64,000 bases of DNA from Tillandsia leiboldiana (taxonomy: Eukaryota; Streptophyta; Magnoliopsida; Poales; Bromeliaceae). Position numbers and translations under genes: made by a program. The notes beneath the pieces are model-generated. The model was not told the DNA's origin. It ran no database searches and saw only the letters and a list, made by a program, of their open reading frames with translations. How positions within the stretch are numbered: the stretch's first letter is position 1; the number at the start of each line of letters is the position of its first letter. The stretch covers positions 20,710,269 to 20,774,268 of the forward strand of contig CM055076.1 in assembly GCA_029204045.2 (NCBI GenBank), in the 5' to 3' direction. Shown one piece after another: positions 24,101 to 38,401 of this stretch.

Positions 24101-27100
24101 GATTGCAATGTTAGATTTTTTAAAAAAAAAATATTTTCGCAGCTTTGAGCTGAAATATCTTCCCATGGTATGAAATGTCACAGGCTTATATCTTCAATAA
24201 GTAAACTCATCAAATTCACTCTGAAGAGTAGTCTAGTTCATCAATAGACATGTTGAACGAACATTACAAAAGCAGAAAAAGTATACAGTAAGTATAATCG
24301 AAAAAAAGGTGATTTGTTTCTGAAAAAACCCCTGTCAAAGCGAAAAAATCTATTGTTTACACCTCTTTCCATAAAAACCAAGAGCTTGGATAAAAAAAAA
24401 AAAAAAAAGAAAATTGTGTCAACTAATATTTTTGCAAAATTTAGCAAAACAGCCCCTCTTATACATGGAAAACCAAAAAAGTAAACTTTGAGGGTGCATG
24501 ATGAAAAGGCATTACTCACAATCTAAGTGCTTCAAGTTCTTCAGGATACCATTTACGCTTCTCACTCCTTTCGAGTAAGACGTGTGCCCGATAATATATG
24601 GCTGTGTAGGGCCTATAAGGTAAGCAAGCACCTGTGAACCAAATTATCAATTAATTCAAGAGCTTGAAGAAAACATATACTTCGTATTGTTGCTAAAGTA
24701 CCTATCAATAAGGATGCTCAAACATATACATTGGATGCCCACGCAGAAAATCTCAATAACAAAAAATAGAATTTACAAAAAAAAGCAAATGGTAAAATAC
24801 CATCCACAGGGAAAAAACAAATGGAGAAGAGAATAAATCTAGTCAATGCTTGCAATTGGTCCTGATATATCATAACTTACCCAAAGAAAGTGCTATGAAC
24901 AATGGAAAACATAAGGACCTGCCATTACAAGCTAAAGAATTATCTCACAAATACCAAACTATACCGCTTAAAGAGAAACCACAAATACCAACACACATGC
25001 AACAGAACAGAAGCTAATTGGATAAGCAGTCTAATGGAAAATTGAGTGCACTATTAGACTGAAGAATTCTCTGACAAAGCAAAAAAAACTTTCCAGGCCA
25101 ATTTATTACTTGATTCTTATCCTTCAAATAAGTCCAAATGACAGAAGTATGTATCAGTATGTGTACATATTCACATGCAAATAAGAAATTAAACAGTGAT
25201 TCGCGGAAAATTGAATGCACTAGAAAAGGGTAACAAGAATGCAAAAAGGAATTAAAATAAAATAAATAAATAAATTGAAACTGTGCAAGGGAAAGCTTAT
25301 ATAAACGTTATTAAGGCTCACCAATTTCCCTCCAACAATTTTTGAGCTGCGGATATTCGCGACATTTCAGAAGCATTTGTTTACCCTCCTCCCCCAGTTG
25401 ATTTATCTACCAACGAAAGAAATGTCAAAAAAGAGGAAATAAACAACAGCGGTCCTAATCCAGAAGTAAAGGAATAAAACAAGAAGCCATTAGCATCAAT
25501 ATTGATGCAATGCACAAAAATTCAACACATGTAAGTATCTTGAGATAAAAGCCACATCATACTGACTAATTTTACTACATTCCAGCTAGCTGATGAGGAA
25601 ACATAAAATTGATATCAATTATATTTTCAATGCTCCAAAAAGAACTCAAGATAAATTTGTTTTCTTTCTCATGCTGGCCGACTAAATAAAATTTGAGATT
25701 TTCCTTAATTTCTTTGTCAAGGTTTTCTTCCTTAGTTTCCTATGCTCCAAATAGAACTCAAGGTAAATCAATTTTCTTTTTCGTGCTGACCGAATAAACA
25801 AAATTTGAGATTTTCCTAAACTTCTTCGTCAAGGATTTTTTTTGGTTGGAGAATGAACTATAACAAGAACTAAAACAAAAAGCCTTTTCTGGGGTTTAAA
25901 AAAAAAGAATAAATTGCCAATCCATTTGAGATTGTTGTCTATCTCAAAAGAGAAGGAGAACGATTTTGATTTCCCCTTCTGTTTCTACTATTTGAAGTAA
26001 CTATACCAGGTAACACCAAGGATAATGATATAGAGGCTTTTAAATCTATAATTTAGCAACAAAATTCCAAAGAACAGAACATTAGTCCAAACTGTAAATT
26101 TTACATCAAGCACAAGCTAAAAGACTAACCTCTATATACCTCTCTATTGCTTCCAACACCTCATTATCTTCTTCTGCAGAAAACCGCTTACCCTGCACCA
26201 GCTTTATTTCACCATCATCTTCACACCGCCCATTGTCACTCTCGAAAGGGAACACCTCATCTACACCCGAAAATCTCACTCTACTTCCCTGCTTCTTCGG
26301 CTTAGAGGCCTTAGAATTACTACCATAATTTTTATCATTCTTCTTACTTGTTTTATCATTCTTTTCCTTATTCTCTGAATCATTTCCGGCGATTCCTTCT
26401 GATAGTTCACCCTTTCTATCTTTCTTTTTCTTTCTCTTATTATCATTCGTAGGCGTATCATCCATCGGATCAACACTATCATCTTTCCCTAACTCAACAC
26501 TATCTTCCACCAATTTTCTCTTCTTCTTCTTCTTCTTCTCCTCCTCCTTACCATTATCATCTGGACTTTGACATTTTCCACTTAATTCATCTGATTCTTT
26601 GTCGCTCATACCTAGATCAGCTTTACCCTTTGATTTCTTCCTTGCCTTCGATTTCACAGTCTCATCCTTCTCACCACTCTCGGAAAAACTAACCTTTTCA
26701 TTCTCGATAGATTCCGAGGAGCTAAAAAACTCTAAAATCCTATCCTTTTTCTTCTTCTTCTTCTTCGCCTGCGACCCAGCATTTACTACTTCCTCAGTGT
26801 ACTCTTTCCCCTCTTCTACCTTCTTCTTCTTCTTCTTCTTCTTCTTTCCATCCTTCTCCTCACCACTCTCACAAAAGCTAATCTTTACTTTCTCAGGAGA
26901 TTCCGAGGAGCTAAAAACCTCCGAAATCCTATCCTTTTTCTTTTTCTTCTTTTTCTTCTTCTTCTTCTTCAACTGTAACTCGGCACCGACTTCTTCCTCG
27001 ATTCCCTCTTTCCTATCTTCCTCTTTCTTCTTCCGCTTCTTTCCATCATTCTCCTCACCACTCTCGCAAAAACTAATCTTTTCACTCTCGAGAGTTTCTG

Positions 27101-27416
27101 AGGAGCTATAAATCTCTGAAACCCTATCCTTTTTCTTCTTCTTATTCTTCTTATTCGATTGCAACTCGATGCTTACTTCTACCTCGGTATCCTCTCTCCT
27201 ATCTTCTCCCTTCTTCTTTCTCTTCTTCTTCTCCCTCTCTCCATCCTTCTCTAACCCTAATTCGCCATCCTCGGTAGCCTCAATTTCTCCAACCTTCTCT
27301 TCATTAATCGCCTCCAAATCTCCTCCATGAACTTCACCAATAGCGCTCTCCTCCCACCCCCTCTCCTTCTCCTTCCTCTTCCTCTTCCTCTTCTTCTCAC
27401 GCTTCTCTTCATCCAT
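21134..27416 (-). CDS. Lysine-rich Myb/SANT protein, TTF-I/Reb1-like (Pol I termination factor type)
   Basis: Nine exons with GT-AG junctions and matching phases: 27416-26130, 25406-25322, 24631-24520, 23934-23822, 23308-23211, 23058-22982, 22294-22220, 21571-21509, 21269-21134, giving about 681 residues. Residues 1-400 are Lys/Glu/Ser-rich with lysine runs and three copies of a module of about 64 residues around KDR-x-x-E...SSSES. The C-terminal 280 residues hold the Myb-like DNA-binding repeats: KRFSAEEDNEVLEAIERY; YRPYTAIYYRAH, WYPEELEALRLFQKQ, GSQWKTIATELGKHR; GSWSQEEYQTLF and NIGWEAISEKMSTRRQHS. The end is CRKRWNQMIRHIGGYKERPF. Family members bind rDNA terminators in yeast and mammals; plant relatives are annotated as Pol I termination factor-like or Myb proteins. 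I start at ATG 27416; there is an in-frame GTG but no ATG just before it. No defect seen, so it is probably functional in the nucleus or nucleolus. Confidence 0.9.
26739..27230 (-). repeat. GAA/AAG microsatellite tracts coding for lysine runs
   Basis: Several uninterrupted (AAG)n/(AAA) runs (for example 26744-26766, 26820-26848, 26935-26972) encode 7-13 consecutive lysines between the SSSES modules of the Myb-type protein. They are probably length-variable between individuals. Confidence 0.85.
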
Positions 27417-28200
27417 GATCACAAAGCACCAAAAACATCAAAAAAATGCAAAATTCCCTGTTTTTAACCTTCAATCTATCCTATAAATGGGCAAAGGCAC
27501 CAAATTAGTTTCGAAATTTCGTAACATAATTTAAAAAAATACACAACAAATCATCTCTCTGAGATTGCGATCCCTAAACCACCCGTTCACAAAAACCTTA
27601 AAATTTACAAAAACATACAAGTTTCAGATAAAAAAAAAAGAGCATAAAAACAGCAAAAACTACCTAAAAATAACAGATTTTTCCACGGTCTCACTATGAT
27701 TCACCGCTTTTAAAGGTAATCTTTTAAACGCGGTGAATGATTCACCGCATTCATATTTTTCTGAAACCTTTTAACAAGACTTTTTCCACACAAAGAGTTC
27801 ATTGCTTTCGTCGTTTTATTTGGTTTCCAAATTTTCTAGATTGTGATAGAAAGTTACAATGGTATTTTTCTTGAATACAAACAACTCACTATAGTATTTT
27901 TCTGCATAACTCTGCTTCTAACTGCAACAAAGCTAATAGATTTTTTAACATATCTAGAAACCTGCAAGCACAATTCTGAAACAGAAGTGAAATGTGTCAT
28001 ACAACACATTATATATTCTTACTACTGAATCACGAAATAAGCTTTAGAACACTTAAATGGGTGGCTGAACGTAGCATGAATCTACTGTTGTTCTTATATT
28101 TGATCAGCAAATTATGCAGTGCGACTACTGTTCAAAGTGACACATTAGAAATTTTTATTTACAACTTAATACTCAAATAACTCATCAGGGGAAGGCTTAC

Positions 28201-28256
28201 CACAAGAAGAACACTGAATCAGTGGATCCATGCATAAGCTTCTTCTATACGACAAC
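28201..28256 (-). other. Possible internal leader exon
   Basis: Flanked on the minus strand by an acceptor (atatatcag) and a donor GTAAGCC. It contains TAG and an ATG but no long frame. With 29465-29514 and 29640-29800 it may form the 5' untranslated leader of the Myb-type gene, whose first coding exon is preceded by a plausible acceptor (cccatttatag, about 27487). It could instead belong to a separate small transcript. Confidence 0.35.
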
Positions 28257-28384
28257 CTGATATATGCACCAAATAGAGGAGAAATGAACACCAACATTGA
28301 TAAAAGATCTTAACGAAACCAAGTACTAATGTAGCCTTATTGATAAAAATTACTATAACAACAATGAGCAAAGCAAGGATTAAA

Positions 28385-28480
28385 ATGCCATGGCACGGGG
28401 GCGTGCCGGTTGTCGCTTGGCACTATACGGCACAGGCATGCCTCCGTGCCAACACGTGACACGCTTACGTGCCGATAGAT
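28385..28480. repeat. Diverged repeat shared with 8108-8165
   Basis: The block cgtgccggt...ttggcactatacggcac followed by gcctccgtgcc matches about 8111-8160 at roughly three quarters of positions. GTGCC/GGCAC words recur in both orientations (cacgggggcgtgcc, cctccgtgccaac), suggesting a transposon end. Confidence 0.4.
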
Positions 28481-28539
28481 ACGCATGACCTCCTAGTGAC
28501 ACACTTTGACACTATTTTTTTTAGTTTTTTGTTTCCAAT

Positions 28540-28905
28540 AAACTCTTACAATGCTATTTTGAATGTTTTAAAAAAATATTTATAAATATTGGCTATATAT
28601 ATATATAGCTTACTACACAACAATGAATATAGTGGTAGGTTTTTTATATATGTAAAGTAAAATTTAACTATAGCTTATAGTAAATGAAAATTAAAAATTG
28701 ATTAACTTTGAAAATTCTTTTGATTTTACGTTTTTTCAGTACTTAAAAAATTATAAAATACAAAATTAGAGAAAATAAATTTTTCATAAGATCATGTAAG
28801 TTTATAGAAAGCTTCAACATGCGCCATCAGTAAGTTTTTAGTAACTTTCTCTGATTTATGTATAATGGCTATGCAAGAGGTAACAATACAATGTAAAGAT
28901 TTAAC

Positions 28906-28938
<33 letters not shown>

Positions 28939-29460
28939 GGAAAGTGCAAACATTTCACTCCAATACTTTTCCTTCGTCTTCAGGCTGTAAAATCAAATAA
29001 TTTGCTCAGTTTCTCAATTATACTTAGTCCATTGATTATATCATACATATATATACAATAAACAGACGGGCTTGCACGCGCGCACATACAATGAGCTGAA
29101 TAGAACAAATTTAAAATAAAAAGGAAAAAAAAAAAAACTTCTTTTTGAATGATATACTCCTTTACAACTTTCTTGGACTTACACTGTTGCCATATTATTC
29201 AACAGATAAATATAATTTTATTGGGAATTTTACTTATAATTAACATCAAAATATATAATTTTTTTGCCCTGCATAAAATGCAACTATCAAATACTTCAAA
29301 AATGAAAATAATCTTTTGAATGTTGTATGCCTCTACAACTTCCCTGGAGAAATAATCCTAAAATTGGGAACTTTACATATAATCAACATCAAAATCTATA
29401 ATTTTTTATTTTTTTTTCCCTGCATGAGATGCAATTATCAACTACTTCAAAATGAAACAC
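28540..29460. other. AT-rich, gene-free
   Basis: Contains a T-run (about 28911-28938) and two related AT-rich blocks near 29140-29250 and 29320-29400 (tacaacttyc...gg.aatttta/gaactttac...ataat.aacatcaaaat.tataattttt) that look like a local duplication. No coding signal. Confidence 0.5.
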
Positions 29461-29464
29461 TTAC

Positions 29465-29514
29465 CGGAGCCATGATGGAACCGCTCTGGTTGGAATAGTT
29501 AATAAACTCCAAAC
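29465..29514 (-). other. Possible leader exon with ATG next to a donor
   Basis: On the minus strand an acceptor (tttggtttag) precedes 29514. The exon ends CATCATGGCTCCG followed by GTAAGTG (donor at 29464). Splicing to 28256 would give a six-codon upstream frame, so it is more likely untranslated than coding. Confidence 0.35.
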
Positions 29515-29639
29515 CTAAACCAAAAAAATTAACAATAACATAATTAGATCACCAAGCTAACTTCAATTAAAGAGATGGTTCAAAATATCGACTTTTATAT
29601 CACCAAAATTTAGAAAAAAACAAAAAAAAAAAAAAAAAT

Positions 29640-29810
29640 CAAACTAAGAGAGCACTGTTTGATCGAAGAGGCACTGCGTCCGAATCGCCGCCACCTCCGC
29701 CGCCGAATGGAGAGGGGTTTTGAGGAGACGAGCGAGCGAGGTAGCTTACGAGAGCTAGGGCTTTTAGCGGGTCCGGTCGTTAGGGTTTAAAGCTTCTTTA
29801 TCGGATTCGT
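29640..29810 (-). promoter_or_regulatory. GC-rich putative first exon and transcription start region
   Basis: An island of high GC in AT-rich DNA. On the minus strand it reads aaaccctaacgaccgg, aaaagccctagctctc (GTAAGC donor at 29749) and cattcggcggcggaggtggc. The 'aaaccctaa...gccctag' words are frequent in plant 5' leaders (telo-box-like). Fits the start of the transcript leading into the Myb-type gene. Confidence 0.4.
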
Positions 29811-29966
29811 TGGAACCGGACCGAATGATTGGCTCCGATCCAATTTAAATCGCGTTATTTAATTACGGCTGGAATTTATGCCAATCGGATTAGGGATGTC
29901 AATAGTTACAAATACCAACAATTTTATCCCGAATTAATTATATATTATAATATATATATATATAAG

Positions 29967-33037
<3,071 letters not shown>

Positions 33038-33047
33038 CTAGTTACTA

Positions 33048-33066
33048 CCCCGCGCTACGCCGCGGC
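33048..33066 (-). terminator. Helitron 3'-terminal hairpin
   Basis: On the minus strand GCCGCGGCGTAGCGCGGGG can form a CCGCG/CGCGG stem about ten bases before the CTAG end; this hairpin marks the end of rolling-circle transposition. Confidence 0.8.
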
Positions 33067-33299
33067 ATTACTGACTTAGCAAAATTTAGGAAAAATGAAT
33101 AGAATATCCAAAGTATAACAAAAATTATTAGCAAAATCTTCAAATTATTAAAGAGTGTACTAAATTACAACAAACCACAACATAACAAAAGGAAGTTAAA
33201 CAGTTGAAATATAGTTCTTGATTGAAAGTACAAATTTCTTATAATTATTTATTTGCATAATGTAGATCTAAATAAGGTATGTTGGAATATGATTCTGCA

Positions 33300-36200
33300 T
33301 TATTTGTCTTCACTTGCTTCTTTACTTGGTTCAGCATTATCACTTGTTTGAGCATCATCACTTGATTGAGCATCATGAGGAAATCTATAGGTGGAAGAAG
33401 AAAATCACTAAAAAGAAGAAAATAAAGAGGAAGATAATTTTAAATATAAATAAAAAAATTAATTGTTATTACCTAATACACTGCCTTTTTGTCAATGGAA
33501 CTTGATCTAAATTTTCCACATGAACTACAGGACTGTCATTTTAAAAAATTTAAATATTAAAATGGCAAAAGTACAGGACTAAATTTTCCACATGAACTAC
33601 AGGACTGTCATTCTAGCCATGATTGTTCTTTTCATGGCTAGAAACAGACTCTTTAGATTCATGTCGTGGAATATTCGGGGACTTAACAATCCAGCCAAAT
33701 GCGCCGCGGTTAAGACCTTCATTAAGAGTGTTAAATGCAGTGTGGTTTGTTTGCAAGAGACCAAGCTAGCTTCCACCTCCTTTTCCAAGTTCCTTACTTT
33801 CTGTGGTTTTCATCTCCGGGACTTTCGCACCCTCGATGCAGTCGGTACAAGGGGTGGCCTTCTGACTGCATGGAACCCCACCCTTTTCGATTGTGTGCAT
33901 GACTGGGCCGGGGCCTTTTCGGTCAACCTTGTCTTGAGGAGAAGGGTGGATGGTTTATTATTCACTATCTCCAATATTTATGGGCCCAACTCAGCGGCTC
34001 TTAAACCGGCGTTCTTTCATGAACTCCGCTCTATTGGCTCTCAGTCGGCGGGGCTTTGGGCGATCTTAGGAGACTTTAATGTGCTCCTTTCTCTTCGGGA
34101 TAAGAACGGTCCCCCCTCAAATTTGAACGACATCCTCAACTTCAGGAATGTGGTGTGTGATATCGGCCTCATCGACCTCCCCATTCTGAACAAGTCTTTC
34201 ACGTGGTCTAACGGCAGACGCCTTCCTACTCTCGAATGTCTCGACCGTGTTCTGGTGTCTAAAGATTGGCACCTTTCTTTCCCGCGTTCTACCCTTCGTG
34301 CCTTACCCCGGCCCAGGTCTGATCATACTCCCTTATTGGTAACGGCGTTCTCATTTGTGCCTTCTCCTAATCTATTTAGGTTTGAGTCCTTTTGGCTCCG
34401 CTACCCAAAAATTTCTGAGGTGATTTCTAAGGCATGGAATGATGGACCCAGCGGGGCCGGCACTGTTAGCAGAATCTCGTCAAAGTTCAAGAGCGTTCAG
34501 GCTGCACTCCGCTCTTGGAGCGCGGGGTTAAAATCTTCCATCGCTCTTCAGGAAGATCTTTGTCTCAGGTGGCTCGAGTGGCTCGACTTAGCTGAAGAAG
34601 CTAGACCACTTACTGACTTGGAGTGCACTCTTAGAACCGGGCTTAAAATGAAATACGAAGAATTATGCTTACAGGAGGAAATCAAATGGAGGCAGAGATC
34701 TAGAGTGCAATGGCTTAGAGTTGGAGATGCAAATACCAGATTCTTTCACCTAAAAGCAAGCTGTCGGCGGAACAAAAACTACATTTCTCAACTTGCCGAC
34801 GGTTCTTCCTTTCGGACTTCACAGGACTCTATTGCTGCCCTATTACTTGCTTTTTTTGTGAACCAACTCGGAGCGGCTGTTGAAAGAAGGTTTACACTCA
34901 ATTTTGCCTCGTTGTATCCCCCTGTGGATTCGGATGTCGACTTATTGAGCCTCCAGGATCATTTCGAGGAGGAGGAGGTTAAAGACGCTATCTTTTCTTG
35001 TGCGCCGGATAAAGCTCCGGGGCCTGACGGCTTTCCGATGCTGTTCTTCCACCGTTATTGGCTCGTTCTCAAGGCGGGCATATTGGAGCTCTTTTCCAAC
35101 TTCTACAACGGCGGCATCGACCTCCGCGAGATCAACGACAGCTGGCTTTGTCTCATTCCGAAGAAGAGCGAGGCCCTCTCGGCTAGCGACTTTAGGCCTA
35201 TCTGCCTCGAGAACAGCCTCATCAAAATTATCTCAAAAGTGCTGGCTGTAAGACTCCAGCGCCTATTGGACAAGCTTATCAACCCTTTTCAGACGACATT
35301 CATTAAAGGAAGATCCCTCCTCGACAACTTCTACTGTGCCCATATCCTAACCCATCATCTTCACTCGACCAACAAGCAAGCTGCGATCCTCAAGATTGAC
35401 TTTGAAAGAGCATTCGATCACGTCGATTGGTCTTTTCTGCAGAACCTGCTTTTGGCCAGGGGATTCGGCACTAAGTGGATTGGTTGGATTATGGACCTAC
35501 TTCGCTCTTCCAGCACGGCGGTTATGCTTAACGGCAATCCGGGCGAATCCTTCCCTTGCAAACGCGGTCTTCGACAGGGCGACCCTCTGTCGCCTCTCCT
35601 GTTCCTTTTATGCATCGATGTGCTCTTCAGAATGCTCCAGGCGGCTTCAACTTCGGACTATCTCCCCTCGGTGGGCATTGGGGACGAAAGGGTACACACC
35701 CTCCAATTCGCCGACGACTTACTTATCTTTTTCGATGGCTCTGACAGATCAGCGAGGGTCATCAAACTCATATTGGATTCGTTTACGGAGATTTCTGGCC
35801 TCAAAATCAACTATCGCAAAAGCTCTATTTCGTCGATCAATCTGCCGAACTTTAGATCTGAAGCTCTTGCATCCTTTTTCGGCTGCGCTACCCAGGGATT
35901 CCCAATTAAATACTTGGGATTACCTTTATCTCCTAAGGCTTTGCGCAAATCAGATTTTCTACCTATCATCGAGAAATTGGATAAGCGTCTGGCGGGGTGG
36001 AAGGGTCTTTTGCTCTCTAGGGGGGGGGGGGGGGGGGGGGGGCGCTTGGTGCTTCTAAATTCGGTCCTATCCTCCATTCCGTCCTTCTTTTGTGCTGCTT
36101 TCCAACTCCCTAGTTGGGTAGTTAAATCGATCGACAAGATTCGACGTAGCTTCTTCTGGAAGGGAAAGCATTTAAACAACGGCTTCCATTGCTGGGTTAG

Positions 36201-38315
36201 ATGGGAGCATTTATGTCGTCCGACCACTAGCGGGGGCATTGGTATCCGCAACCTCCGTAACTCCAACTCCGCTCTCCTTATGAAAGGCTTATGGGCTTTC
36301 TATTCTTCTAAGGCGCTTCCCTGGGTGCGATTGCTGACTATGAAACATTACTCTCATAGGCCTCCCTTATCTGCAGAGGCGATACCGGCGGGTTGCTATT
36401 CGATTTGGAAGGGTATGCTTTATACTGCGCCTACCTTCATTTGCTCCACCTCTGTTGCAGTCGGAAATGGCAAGTCGACGAGTTTCTGGAACGCGCGTTG
36501 GAGCGGTAATTCGCTTCTGCGAATTCGTTTTCCTACTCTATTTGCAGTGGCTACCCTTAAGCATCTCTCGGTATTTAATTGGATTCGTCGATTCGGCTCC
36601 CTCTCCAACTTGGGTTTTGGTATCAACCTTTGTCCGGAGGCTCGGCGGGAATTATTACTTCTGCAGGACGTGACCAACAGATTTATTTTTTCTAACTCGG
36701 AAGATTCTATTTCCTGGAGATGGAGCACCAACGGGATTTTCTCATCCAAGGATGCCTATAATTTCATTTCCTTCGACGGGGTAAACGACACCAAGATCCG
36801 GAACCTGTGGGACATGAGAATTCCGCTTAAGATTAAAATTTTCTTGTGGATTGCAGCTAGATATAGGCTTCTAACGGCAGAGCTGCTTATTAAAAGAGGT
36901 TGGCTTGGACCTTCAATCTGCACGTGCTGCAGTGCAAGCGAAGAATTTCTGGACCATCTGTTCTTTTATTGCACCTTTGCGAGTTCACTTTGGGAGGAAA
37001 CACTCCGATTCTGGCCTATCACTTGCCACAAACTACTTAATTATTCGGGGGACTTAGCGAGTAGATGGAGGGGAGCGAGGATGACATTGAAGGATCAAAA
37101 CAAAGTGCATTTCGACATCTTGTTTGCCGCTACCTGTTGGGAAATTTGGAACGAACGCAACAGACGGATTTTTTCGAATAGCCTTTCCCAGAGTGCTAAT
37201 ACTGCCTCAAGAATCCGCAATACCGTCAGTCTCTGGTCCACGGCATTAAGGTGATATTCGTTACGGTGATGTTCTCACTGCTGGCCGAATACGGTTCGGC
37301 AATGACAGAACCGTGTGCTTCAAGATTGATTTCCTGCTTTGTTGACAATGAATGCGGCACTGTTGGGTCCGATAGAAATCACCAGCTAAAGGCTTCACTG
37401 CTTCTGCTTATGTCCAGAGATCTCTCTTTACCTCCCAATGTTGGTCTTTCTTGAAGGTGCTGCCTGTTGCTGCATCGGCTTGTAATACCTACATCCGTTG
37501 GTCCATTGCTCAAAGGGGTTCTTCGTCTCAGCTTTTCGGCTCGATGGCTTCTCGCTTGGCTGAGAGGGGGGGCGGAGCACTTGGTAGAGAAGTCTATCCC
37601 AGAGAGCTACGCATCTTTAAGTATCGGGGACCTTCGCCCACATCTCGAAGGCACGATCGTGCTCGACTGCTTCCCGGTTGGCTGAGAGGGGGTGCGAAAA
37701 TTTTCCGTCTTGAAGAAATCAGCGGTTCAAAATGTTTTGGTTCATTGTGTTTCGGTCTCTCAGTCCTACCTTTCACTGTTGGTGGATTCTCAGACCCTTA
37801 GTTTTTCACAGCTTTAGCTCTTGTCTCTTGCTTATTGGCTTTTTGTTTGTTAACTTGCTTTGCTGATAACGACTGCGAATCACAAGGGCCAGGAAGAAAG
37901 CGGCAGGTTGCCTTGCTGCACCATGGAACTGCTGCCGCTGAGAAATTATTACCTTTTTTTTTATCTATTTGGGGTCATCATCATGGCGCAATCGGCGCAG
38001 CTTGTGGCTGACAAAGCATTGTGCAGGTGATTTCATTCACAATTCAATGATGAGTACTTCGCCAAACTATGGGTATTACATTGGAACTGCGGCACCTCGC
38101 ATTTGTTATCATCCCGGGATTCTATTTAATCGCCGCCGGCTACTGCAAAGGATCGATCGCCAATGGTGCTGCTAGGGATCTCTCGAAAGGCAAGCTAATT
38201 TTCTGATGCAAGACAAGGGGACTTCCTGACGAGGCAGCTTTCTTGGGCAATTGGGGTTCTAACAAATTGGAACATTTGGATTATTTCGCACTATTTATCC
38301 TTCTCTGCTCGATTG

Positions 38316-38401
<86 letters not shown>

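Noticed and set aside
26599..27111. 170-codon Phe/Ser-rich frame on the plus strand
   Set aside because: Antisense of the lysine-rich exon of the Myb-type gene.
35396..36266. Frames of 151-220 codons on both strands
   Set aside because: Shadows of the intact LINE ORF2, with no domain of their own.
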